A stretch of 64,000 bases of DNA from Trichopria drosophilae (Eukaryota; Arthropoda; Insecta; Hymenoptera; Diapriidae), in NCBI GenBank assembly GCA_030407085.1, contig CM059586.1, positions 33,095,501 through 33,159,500 of the forward strand. Direction: 5' to 3'. The position numbers were made by a program, and so were the translations under genes. Below the pieces are notes generated by a model. The model was not told the origin of the DNA, searched no databases, and saw only the letters and a list, made by a program, of their open reading frames with translations. Shown piece by piece: positions 35,081 through 46,500 of the stretch (position 1 is the first letter of the stretch; each line of letters starts with the position of its first letter).

Positions 35081-35379
35081 AAGTGACGAGGTCGCATTCC
35101 ACCAAAAGTACTATGCATGATTTTGAATATGAACTTATTCCCGCATTTGCTTATTTGATATGTGACAGAAAGAAAGATAAAAAACGCGTGTTGGGTGTTC
35201 GGTACGCAAGAGACCCGTTTGCGATCGTCACCGGTACAGTTTATGTTCCAATTGTGCTGGTGAATAAAGTATGATGTAATATAAGAAATGTTTATGAATA
35301 TAACATGAATGATAAGCATTATAACACAAAATAAACAAATTTTACGTCAATTTTTTATTTTTCCATTTCGCCCTCCAGT

Positions 35380-35570
35380 AATTTTGCAAAATAAATATAG
35401 TTTTCTCCCGAACGCGTCGGAATGTTCGTATTCCATGCCTGGAACGCGGGACGAAAGTTACCGATTCCGCCCGGGCGCCAGCGCGCATGCGCACGTCGTT
35501 CTCCTTACTCCCTAGGGACGGAAAGTGCCGCTAGCGGGAGTAATGGATGGGGTCGGGAGAAAAATAGCGT
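35380..35570. promoter_or_regulatory. GC-rich, promoter-like stretch with an NRF-1-type site
   Basis: An abrupt GC-rich segment in AT-rich DNA includes CGGGCGCCAGCGCGCATGCG. GCGCATGCGCAC at 35483-35494 matches the core NRF-1 site (GCGCATGCGC). It lies 3.2 kb upstream of the SMAP start and 1.5 kb beyond the MAPK15 stop. No gene starting here was recognised; it may drive a distal SMAP promoter or a non-coding RNA, or be part of a repeat. Confidence 0.4.
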
Positions 35571-35572
35571 AT

Positions 35573-35608
35573 GCTAGAGTTCCTATAAGTACTTATAGGA
35601 ACTCTAGC
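35573..35608. repeat. Perfect 36-bp palindrome flanked by 10-bp direct repeats
   Basis: Two 18-base halves, GCTAGAGTTCCTATAAGT and its exact reverse complement, meet with no spacer. TAGCGTATGC occurs directly on both sides (35565-35574 and 35605-35614), overlapping the palindrome ends. Confidence 0.95.
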
Positions 35609-36082
35609 GTATGCCACACGGGAGGCAAGCGTAATACACCATATTAAATGATCGGCGGATAGTGTTATTTTTTTTTATGGTAGTTATATATCTGGAGCAG
35701 TGTTATGAATTTTTTTTCTGAAATTTTCTGAAAAAAGTCATTTTTGCCGAATGTTCACATATCTGACCACTTTTTAGAGAGCCATCTATAAATTTACTAA
35801 TATAAATCATTAGAAATGTTAAATATGTGTTCAACAAACTCAAACATGACTCAATCGATTAAAAGTCTTAAAGCACTCATACGTCTTATACAACCAAGTT
35901 TTTCAGGGTGGGGTAAATATTTACCCCGGTGGTTAAGGGAATATGTGTAAAAACTTGAGGAATATTCTATGTCCAATACTAAATCTTTTTGGGCGTATGA
36001 CACTAATAAGAGGAAATCGATCTACTTTATCCAACTAGCTTATATACACTGATTTTGTTAATCGTTATTGAATAAAGGTTAT

Positions 36083-36240
36083 CAAGGTATTTACTTACGT
36101 TGCAAATTTGATTCGGTCCACTCAGATAAGTTGATCTCCAAGGTTCAGAAACTGGGTATCGGGGATTCTTTACTTTATTGGATATTTTCATTTCTTTCAG
36201 ATAGAATGCAAGCTGTAAGGGTAGAGGGTTTTATTTCCGA
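36083..36240 (+). mobile_element. LINE reverse-transcriptase fragment
   Basis: The plus-strand frame reads FDSVHSDKLISKVQKLGIGD, then LLYWIFSFLSDRMQAVRVEG: the segment just after the first catalytic aspartate motif of a non-LTR reverse transcriptase. A tail with GATAGATAGATATATAT and ATACGCCCGTAATTTAAAAA follows to about 36330. Confidence 0.8.
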
Positions 36241-36849
36241 ATAGATAGATAGATATATATTTGGTATTCAAAGCATTGTACTTTATTTTATAATTGGGTG
36301 AATACGCCCGTAATTTAAAAAAAAATAATATAAAAAATAATTTTTAAAAATTCGCGCAAATATTTCTCGCTTATTGGCCTCAGATTCATAAGCATATTTT
36401 CGTGGTTATATAAAATATTGATGTGAGGTATTGTAAAGAAAATAATAGCTGATGATATACAAGTTAAAATATTCTTGCGATTAGTTTTATTTAAAATGTT
36501 ACACAATACACATTCGAATTCGCGTCATGCTACACATATAATAGTTAAAAATTTGTACATCTCCCAGGCGTTCGGTTGTGATGTTTTACTATATTAATTA
36601 CAAAGTATATCGGATTTAACCGACAAAATCTTGCTTATAAATTCTCGCTTATCATTATCACCAATCATCGAATACGACGACCAATGGTACCTTTTCTCGA
36701 AACGCTGAACAGTGAATTCAAGTGATTTTCAAATTACGCAACTTCAGATGACTCTTTTAAATTCGACAGTAATATTAAAATATAAATTACGTATCAGGAA
36801 TGTCACTTAAATTTATACTATTCAGGAAATAGTTAAGTTTCACCTTTTC

Positions 36850-36926
36850 TCCCTTGCGGAAAAATGCCACGTTATATTATGATTTTCCAAATCAAACGGC
36901 ATCATTTGCCTTTTTCGCAAGGGCGG
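36850..36926. repeat. Small hairpin downstream of MAPK15
   Basis: CCCTTGCGGAAAAATGCC and GGCATCATTTGCCTTTTTCG / CGCAAGGG pair as inverted copies in the 3' flank of MAPK15. It may be a MITE or a 3'-end RNA structure. Confidence 0.6.
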
Positions 36927-36930
36927 TCGT

Positions 36931-36936
36931 TTTATT
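36931..36936 (-). terminator. Candidate MAPK15 poly(A) signal
   Basis: TTTATT on plus (AATAAA on minus), 144 bp after the stop. Another AATAAA overlaps the stop codon itself (37076-37081), which would leave an extremely short 3' UTR. Confidence 0.35.
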
Positions 36937-37079
36937 GCACGTCTTTCATTGATCTACAGTTGTAAAGGACATAAGAAAGGAAGTTGAAGAATACATGTAC
37001 GAAGTGCGCGTTTGCTATATTACATGATTACACAAATTTGTATATTACACAAAATTTACTCGGAAATATCCTGTCTTTA

Positions 37080-37541
37080 TTACCACCCCATCGTACTATT
37101 TCTTAGTTTCTTATAAGTTGAGGCAGCTATTATGCCGTGACTTTGGCTGTAGGCACTCATCGAACGAAGCTTCCGGTTGGCCGCTAGTGCAGACATTGTT
37201 GGAGCGGAGCGATCAGCATCCTGAAGATGCTTATAGCGCATCGAAGCCTGCAGATTTGGGTTGAGGTAGCTGTTCATCGTTTTATTTTGAGAGGGAAGCG
37301 GGAAGTTGGTAGTGTCGCCGCAATCCGCAGAAGTGAAATGTTTCCTGCCGTCTTGTGCAACCTTTGAGAGATTGAGATACTTGGATCGAACCTGCGGTGA
37401 ACTATCTTGACTGGGGCGTTTTTCGATACGACACTGATTTCCAATACTTGTGGATGGTCGGTGAGGCAACTGTGAGGGTTTTGTGTTTCTTCGTAGCTTT
37501 GGCTGGACGGAAGAACTTGTTGCCCTACCCGGACCATTGCA
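37080..37541 (-). CDS. MAPK15: MAPK15 coding exon 10 and stop (residues 457-609)
   Basis: Acceptor TTTTCAG|TGC, stop TAA at 37082-37080. It encodes a Ser/Arg/Gln/Pro-rich disordered tail ([40 protein letters not shown]). A second frame on the same strand over it is a shadow. It is separated from exon 9 by 7.4 kb, so a missed exon cannot be excluded. Confidence 0.85.
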   Translation of the reverse strand, partial: CNGPGRATSSSVQPKLRRNTKPSQLPHRPSTSIGNQCRIEKRPSQDSSPQVRSKYLNLSKVAQDGRKHFTSADCGDTTNFPLPSQNKTMNSYLNPNLQASMRYKHLQDADRSAPTMSALAANRKLRSMSAYSQSHGIIAASTYKKLRNSTMGW

Positions 37542-40500
37542 CTGAAAAGGCAAAATATAAATATTCTAATTAAACATTTCCGGACAAAATATTACTAATG
37601 AACAAAGTTATAATACATATGTACATGTAACATATAAGAAAAGGTATGGTATGACCAACATAAGCAAGGACTACAATAGATACACCCAGCTACTATAAAT
37701 GCATGATAATGCAATGATTCTTCTCTAGGTGTAACGAACGAGTCTATAAGAATATTACTTTCTGATAATTCACGTCTCATAACATCTGTGTAATGGAGGG
37801 GAGTTTATTTTTTATTCAGAGATTCACCTTAACCCGTTTCGTCCTGAAATGGGATAAATTGTCACTGTTTTTTAGGTAAATAATTTTGATAGAAAGGGTG
37901 CATGAATTTTTATACAACTCCATATCTTATAGGTTTCAAGTCTACTCTTTCTGAATCTGAAGTCCATTTTCCAATATCGTTAGTCGGTTTTTCCAATATG
38001 GCGCCCAGAATGGCAAAAAAAAAACGAAAAAATTGTAGTTTCGTAAATTGAAATCTCTTTTTTTTATATGAAACTGTAGTCCAGTCGATTCCTACTTTTA
38101 GATCTGGTGGAGTAATTAGTTGTACTAAAAAGTAGTGTATTTCGCATGCCAGAATTCAAATTGGCGGCATTTTCAACCAATTTTTTGTTATTCAGTTGTA
38201 ATACTTCTGTAAACGAACATACATTCAATACCAATTGATAAAAGCTGACTTTCCATATCCTCGATCATGAATTACTTTTCAAATTTTCAAAATTCAAAAT
38301 GACAGATCCAATATGGCAGTCAAATATTTGAAAATTTTATATATTTTTATACCAAGGTGTGAGGGGTTTTTGAGGTTCCTGATTACAAATCCGTTGCCGG
38401 ATTTTTGAAATTGAAAATGGCAGATTCAATATGGTGGACAAAAATCCAAAACTTTTATTAATTTTTGTAAAGATGAGTATAGGTTGTGTTTTGAGGTTGC
38501 TGATTCGGAATTTGTTGTCATCATTTTGAAACTCAAAATCTCAAAAGGAGTATTGACCATCAATAGTGATATGATATTACTTCTTCAATAGCGACGAGAA
38601 AGTGCTTCTTCGCCTCAATGTTGCCTTTCGAACCTCTAACAACACAAAATGGATACATAAGATCCATGAACGAAATCGTTATCCGGAGAACTCAGAAACC
38701 CCCATATATGAATTTCCGAATCAATCGATGTAAATTTCGAAATTTGAATTCTACAAATCTAATGACAGATTCATAGTCCAGGATCTCAAAAAAGCCCCTA
38801 AATGCATTTTTACAGAAATTTCAGTTTCAACCGCCATATTAGATCCGTCATTTTCAATTTCGAAAATCTGTCAACGAATTCTGAATCAGAAACTTCAAAA
38901 AACCAACTATACTAATTTTTAACAAAATTGTTAAAAGTTTTAAATTTTTTCCCGCCATTTTGAATTTAAAAAATCTGACAACGGATTTGTGATCAGGAAC
39001 CTCAAAAAACCTTCTATGCACATTTGTATAAAAATTTATAAAAATTTCAAATTTTTTACGGCCATATTGGATCTGCCATTTTGAATTCTGAAAATTTGAA
39101 AAGTGATTCGTGATTGAGAATATGGAAAATCATCTTTTATCAATTGGTATTGAATGCATGTTCGTTTACAAAAGTATTACAACTGAATAACAAAAAATTG
39201 GTTGAAAATGCCGCCATTTGGAAGCCGACAATTTGAATTCTGGCATGTGCATTACACTACCTGTTAGTACAACCAATTACTCCACCAGATCTAAAAGTAG
39301 GACTCGATTGGACTACAGTTTCATATAAAAAATAGAATTTCAATTTCGGAAACTATTATTTTTTTCAAGTCTTTTGCCATTCTGGGCGCCATATTGGAAA
39401 AATGACTAAAGATATTGGAAAATGGACTCAGAAAGAGCAGACTTGAAACCTATAAGATATGGACTTGTATAAAAATTCATTCATCCTTTCTATCAAAATT
39501 ATTTAGCGAAAAAACGGCGACAATTTATCCCATTTCAGGACGAAACGGGTTAATAAAGATCTCTTCAAATGTATCAACATATAATGTTAACTAATATGGA
39601 TTTAATTGAAAATATCTTGTATTCGGCTTTCTTTATTTGTTGAAAATATTGTTATTTGTGCAGGTGAAATAAAATCCGTTTCAAAACTAGTTCTTATATA
39701 TCTTGTACAAGTCTGTACTGTCTGCATTGATCTATTGTAACATATAATTTATACCTACATTTTGAGATTTAACTTAGATTTGATTATATCTTTACTAGAA
39801 AAGAATCCATCTTATATGTGACAATGATTAAGAGTGCTACATTAACTTGGCGAACACGTCATGGGAAAGCAGCGTGTTACAGAAACATTTATAGATTAAT
39901 GAATGCGATGCTTCCGCGGTTCGTTTGAATATATATTTTCTAAATTGGTCTCGCTTATACATAAGACTTTACATACAATTTCCACCGTTTCCTGAATAAA
40001 TTATTTTACTTCTTCAGAGTCGTTAGCCTGTTTAAAACTATAATTCTTGCAGAAAATACTTTTTTATGATTCTGATTTCTAATTATCTATCAAATAGATA
40101 TTTTGTGGCCTGCTGGCAATTGTCAATTTAAAACGAAAAATTAATTAAGTTCCATGTAACAGAGCTTTCTTGCGTAGCTCAAAATGACTTGTCATGCTAA
40201 GTAGATTTGATTGCATTATTAAACTTTTCAAAAACTCTTGTTATAGAAAGAAAAAATAAAGTATTTTCCTTTGATACAACAATAATTATGATATAGTCAC
40301 TTCCAATTGATCGTATACGTATATCATATACGGAAAGTTTTGTCAGTTTCGTGACTCCTTGTTTAAATGCAGAGAGAAAATATATAGTTTAAAGTTATAA
40401 CATAATTCTTCGTGACCTATTTTTGCTAACATACTTTGTTAAACTGATCCACGTTTGAACGAACCATTTGTTGATAATCTTTGAAGTATTTCAATTTATC

Positions 40501-43500
40501 TTTTCATAATACCAATTTAAATATTGTTGTTTTGTAATCGTTCTCCAGATTTCCCTAGATAGTTATTCCCTGGAGAATCGTCTATATATATGTAGGATAT
40601 GAACATCATGAGAAAACTTGAAAAAGACGGTTATATGCAGTCCTCCCCCGTAATTGATGTCCGGTCGCGGCCGAATTTTCCCTCATGTCCCTATAATTGC
40701 TTGTCTGCCATTCCCATCCCTACTTCACCGTCTCCATGTACGAAATAGTTAATAGAACATACGTGTAGTAGTTTCTTCTTACGATACCCCTGGAAGGGGG
40801 AACCTGGACAACAATTTACGGAATATTTTGAGACTAGAATTACAAAATGAATTAAGAAGACAACAATTACGGAAGGAAACGACTATACAGGAAGCACTAT
40901 ATTCCGAAACGCGGGGTCCTAAGGGGAAAGCCCAGGAAAGAAAAGACCTGGAAAAAGGGCCTTAAAAAAGAGACCCTGAAGAACGGGCTACCGAAAAAAG
41001 ACACGCAGAAAGACCACTGAACAAACGTCGATAGTTGTGAATGTACAACTGAGACCACAAACGCGCTCAGCCTATTATTGACTAAGCACAAAAACCATTA
41101 AGCCAATTATAGCGAACTTTTGACGGTTAACATGAATTTCAATTATATGTATGCGAAGAAGTGGAGTTTTTTTGCGCATAATCAACATAGTTCTGAAAAC
41201 TCTCATGTGAATTCACATCAGCCCTCATAATTATGATCTTAAATGTGAGTCCAACGTGAAACTCACACATAAAAAACAATTTTAGGACAAAACCTTGATC
41301 GGAAAACCTATATGTGCGTACATGCATTCATAATTGATTTTAGAATAGAAAATAGTAATAATAATACTCTCAGAATGATACATTGTAACGATATAAATAG
41401 TAAACATTCTGAAAAGGTAGATGCTTGCTAAAGCCGTTGATGAAGTTGACATATCCATCAGCTCTTGATATGGCATTTATTTAAAATTTTCAACGTATGG
41501 GCGCCATTTTTGTATTTTAAACAAAAACAACAAAACAACGCAAGTTGCTTACGAATCGATAAGTAAATTCAATAATACAGCACAACGGGATATGGCAGCA
41601 CAAGCGATGAAACGTAAGTGGATCTGATACCGTCGCCAAATCATTACGGTGGATGTGTTGTAAATCGGTAATATTGCTACACCTCGATGCAAGTACTGAT
41701 AAATAAGAATTTCATCCTCACTGTGATATATCTTAACTGAATAGTGGACTTCGTTGCCATGAGATCCAACTTTGGACAAGGGCTGGTATTTACAATTTCG
41801 ACGAAAACTTCGAATAGCAGTGCAAACAAAATGTCCAAAACATTTCATAACTTTTGCAAACCCATAATGCGGTTTTACCTTTTTAATTGTTTAATTGCAC
41901 GTATTTGGCAACAAATTATACTACAACGATGGCATACATACATATTCACGACACAAGGCCCCGAATGACTTTTTTATCCCTAAAAATACATCAGAAATAG
42001 CAACAGTCTACCCAGAAATTGAATTCCAAAAACATTCCAGAGACAGAAAATGTCTTATGACAAATAGAATTTTCTTTCAAAACATTCCCGTTATTATTTA
42101 AATACTTCCTCTCTCTATAAATACTCTATTATATTTCAGTTTTTGTATGAACACTCAACAAACTGCGCATTTATTTATTGGACACTGTTTTCGCCATGCA
42201 TAAAAATGATTATAGCTGGAATGAAATGATCGTCTTTATGATTTTTATGCATCAATTCTTAATAAATACACTCACTAGTGATCTTAGAATATTTTTAACC
42301 ATTTATCGACACATTTAAATGAATGCCTAAACTGCCAACAACGTTTTGACAACAGATGTTTTGATAAAGCTACTATAATTATTTTTGCTTAAGCATCTAT
42401 TGAAACGTACATCACAACCCTATCTCAGGTTGTATTAAAACAATAAATACATTTTATGCAAGGATCAATAAAGCAGATTTGTCAGTGTTATATATATTTT
42501 GTAGCATTCGTGTTCAATGTTTACTTTTATTAAAAAATACAGCATAACTTACATGTTTTATTTTATAGTTAGAATTGTAAGCAAAGAAAGTAACATTAGA
42601 TATATAAAATAATACTTTTTGTTAGAGTAGACACCATATATTTTTTGTTTACATTGTTCATATCACTCTTTAAATCTTAATCAGCTGAAAACTACTAATC
42701 TAAAATGAAAAGTAGGTTACTAGCAATTAGTAATTATTTACGGGACAATCGTAAAAAACTAGTCATTTATTAATACAATATTACTACTCTAAAAGTAGAA
42801 ATTGAATATTTTAGTTTAGTTGGTTTTAGAATTAGTAATATATTAGTAGTTTTTAATTGTTTACAGGTGAACAATTTTACTAATTGAATTAATTACGACT
42901 TTTCGTTTTTTAATGAGTAGTTTTTAACTAATTCAAATTTATTAGAGAGCATATCTTTACATATATCACCTTTAAAATTAAAAAATTAGAATATGCTTTT
43001 TTCTTTTCGGATATTAACCACTTGTGCGGCGAGGTATACCAAATGTCATCGCGAGTGACGGTGACAGAACGCCGAAAATGGCAAAAAGTCGGTCCTACTT
43101 TAACTGGCTTTTCAAAGTTTGTAGATAGTTTTAAGTTACCAATTCAAGGTATTTCTTTATTTTAACGTCAAGGGACACAAACAAAAAAAATGATAATAAA
43201 CAAAAATTTGTTGTGTTTTTTAATTTTTGCTTGAAATGCAAATATAGACAAATTTCAATGCGTTTGAAAGAGTAGCGTCCAGAGTTTCACTCAGTTTTCT
43301 GCCTTAAATAAAATTGAATTTTGACCAAAATTGTTATACGGTGGTTTTGGGGTTGCTGATTACGATTTTGAAGTTGCTTTGTAAATATTCAAAATGGCGT
43401 ATCTAGTACGGCGAACAATTTTCGATTATTGAAAATTCGATAAACTAATAGATCTCTTAAAAACTGTTTTTTTTGGGCACATATATAATATACAATACAA

Positions 43501-46500
43501 CACAATGATAAAAAACGCTTTAAAACCTTGAAACCAAAGTATGACTTAATTGTCGTGGAAAATAATATTGGATCCTCTCTAAATCAACTTCAGAATCGTA
43601 AACAGCAATAACAAAAAAACATAGTTACAATTTTAAGCCCATATGACAAATATTTTTAAAAATCAACCGCCCTATTGGAGCCGCTATTTTGAACGGAAAA
43701 AGCAACTTTAAAGTCGATATCGGCAACCCGAAAAACCCCAGTAACATTTCGATCAAGCTCCAGTTTTGTTTGAGGCAAAAAAAACGACTACAACAGTATT
43801 AAAAATGGTCGACATTAAAACGTAGAATTATCATGTTTTGATAACTTAACTCCACAACATGTATAACAACAAATATTACATATTTTGTATTCTGAAGAAT
43901 TTTTAAAATGTACTGATTTTCTTGTATTGTAAAATTTCAAAATTACTTAAGTTCATCCCTAATAAATCTACTTTTAGATCTTTCTTTGCATAAAATGTTA
44001 TTACAATCTTGTCTTTAAGAAGGTTCTAAAGCCGACAATGGATAAGGTAGTAATCTACGTTGAAACATTTAAATTAAAAAGGATTGAAGCATTTTTCAAA
44101 TTTTCGGTTCTGCAACTGCACTACTAACCATTGTACATGATAGGCTATAAAATACCAGAGGAACCAAGAATTGATTAAGCATTTTTGGATACAAGTAAGC
44201 CTCGTTTATTTTCGAAAATTCGCGGTCAATTCTCGATGAAGGTCGAATGGTATTTTCTAGGGGATCCCTTTGTAGTAAATAAAATATTGCATTAAAGCAA
44301 CAAACATTCTTCTTTGACCGTTTGTAATTATCAATTAACTTTAACATTTAGTTCTTAGATATTCGGTCTCTTGTACATAAATAAGATGTAAATATAAATA
44401 TAAATATAGGTTGTTATGTCAACCACGAATTATAAAAATGAAGGGTTTAAAAATTCCAGTTTTTGGCGATAATATCACAACTAAATTTTGATTTTCTGCC
44501 GGATATATAAGAAATAATGTTCAACTTAGTTCACAGATTTAGTTTCCCTGTAGTGGTTGAGACTTATTACAGAGCCGAATTTTGTGAAACCGTTACAGTT
44601 ACTTTTAATTCGTATTTTTAAATATAGATTACTACCTTATCAAATGAGAACTTCAGTGCCTCTTTAAATATAATTGTATGAATAATAATAATACATCAAT
44701 TTTATGGCTTTTCAAAAGCAGCGTGCCAAAGGAATACATATGTCTGCAGGCATGTACAGAACATGACATAGAAAAAGAATTTACGGTACCTAAACGTATC
44801 CCATATGATAGGTAATCTGTACAAATAAAATATTTACTTTAAATGTCCCTTATTCGGAACATTTATTAAAATTGATAAGTTCATGAAAATAGTATATAAC
44901 TTACGATTGTTGCCTGCTCCGAGCGGTGAGATCTGGTGAAGGATTGTTGATGTTGGTTCAAATACTGGCAACTTTTCACCTGGTTCGAAGAAAGATTTTT
45001 AATGCTCCCGTTCAAATTGCACGCATATTGCGCTGCTACACTTTTACCTGTAGAATTATAATAAAATTAATTAATTGAATTAAATGTAATGTATAATTAT
45101 ATAAGTCGATGTAAGTAATGAATTTTCTATGGTGACCAGTGTCTTCAAGCAAGATTATAAAAATTAAATCCCTAGTAACGAAATCTACAGTAACAAAAAG
45201 TAGGGCAATGTATCCATGACATAGTTTTTAATTTAGTGTAAAAAGTTAATTAAATAAAGCAATTTTTAAATCTTGCATATTAGGTAGATATAGTCCATAG
45301 GTATATTAAATGCATTTGGGTTACTTTCTGCAGTTAAATAAAATTGACTAAACCTTTTTTACGAAGGGACGTTTTTTGGTTAAAAAAAAATTTGTATCCA
45401 TGAGTGGACCACTGGTTCAAATCCCCTTAGAATGGCTAGAAACAGCAAAATAGAACGAAATTCTAATTTTTATACAATAATTTATTTATTTTGAACACTT
45501 TTACTGTGTGCAATACATGGAGAAAATGTGAATAAAGGTTAGGTTAAAGGCAACATAAAAAAGAAACTTTGTAAAAAAACCATCGAATCAATGATTCTAA
45601 TATGTATTTCGGTTTAATACAATACTTAAACGCTACTTTAATGACTTATTTATATTCCGCACCATAACCTTTACACTAATAAAAACAAGTGGACCGCTTA
45701 TGGATACAAAAAAAGGTCCACTCATGGAAATGGTAGCCGAAATTAAACTGCATGAAATTTTTTCGTAGCATTGAAATATTTGTAAACCCTTCAGATGTGA
45801 TGAATTTCAATGTTTAATTTACAAGAAAAAAATAAAACTTATCTTAAAAAAGTAATAATTCTATGTTTTTTAATACTCAATTGAAATGAACGCAAAGCTT
45901 TGACAACGTTTTTCAACAGTACATTTCTAGGAGCATCTGTATTGAACGCGAAAATGCATGTATTGACTTAGGGATCTTATTAAAAATGGTTTCGCGATAA
46001 TACGCATCTGTTTCAACCAAAAATTTGATATTTCGTTTTTAGTTTGATAAAAATCAGAAGGGTGGGCCACTCATGGAGCGGGGCCGCTCATGGATACATT
46101 CCCCTACTTTTTGTGTGATTTTTGTAAGGAAGCACTGACCAAAAGAAGATACCGTTAACGAGTCTAAAAAGTATACAAGGTGTCACATAACTCGTGGTCC
46201 ATATTGTAGGGGATGAATCTTGACAACATTCTGAGCGAACAAGTTTAATACCAAAATTCTATTCAATGTATAGAATTTGAATGAAAAGACTGAATTTTAG
46301 ACGGAGAACACTGTTTTTTTTATAACTCGGCTAGCTTTAATGTAATTTTAACAAGTAAGGCTCATTTTATAGATTCGTTCATGCCCTACAATTGATCTGC
46401 AAGTCATTTGACCTATGCTGAATATTTCTCTTGTTATAGCTCCAACAAGTGGGTAAAATGCCGATTTATGCACTTGTTCGCAGCTAATTCGTTTCACTAA

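Noticed and set aside
37274..37537. Second minus-strand frame over the last MAPK15 exon
   Set aside because: Shadow frame; the other frame joins exon 9 in phase and reaches a stop after a MAPK15-like tail.
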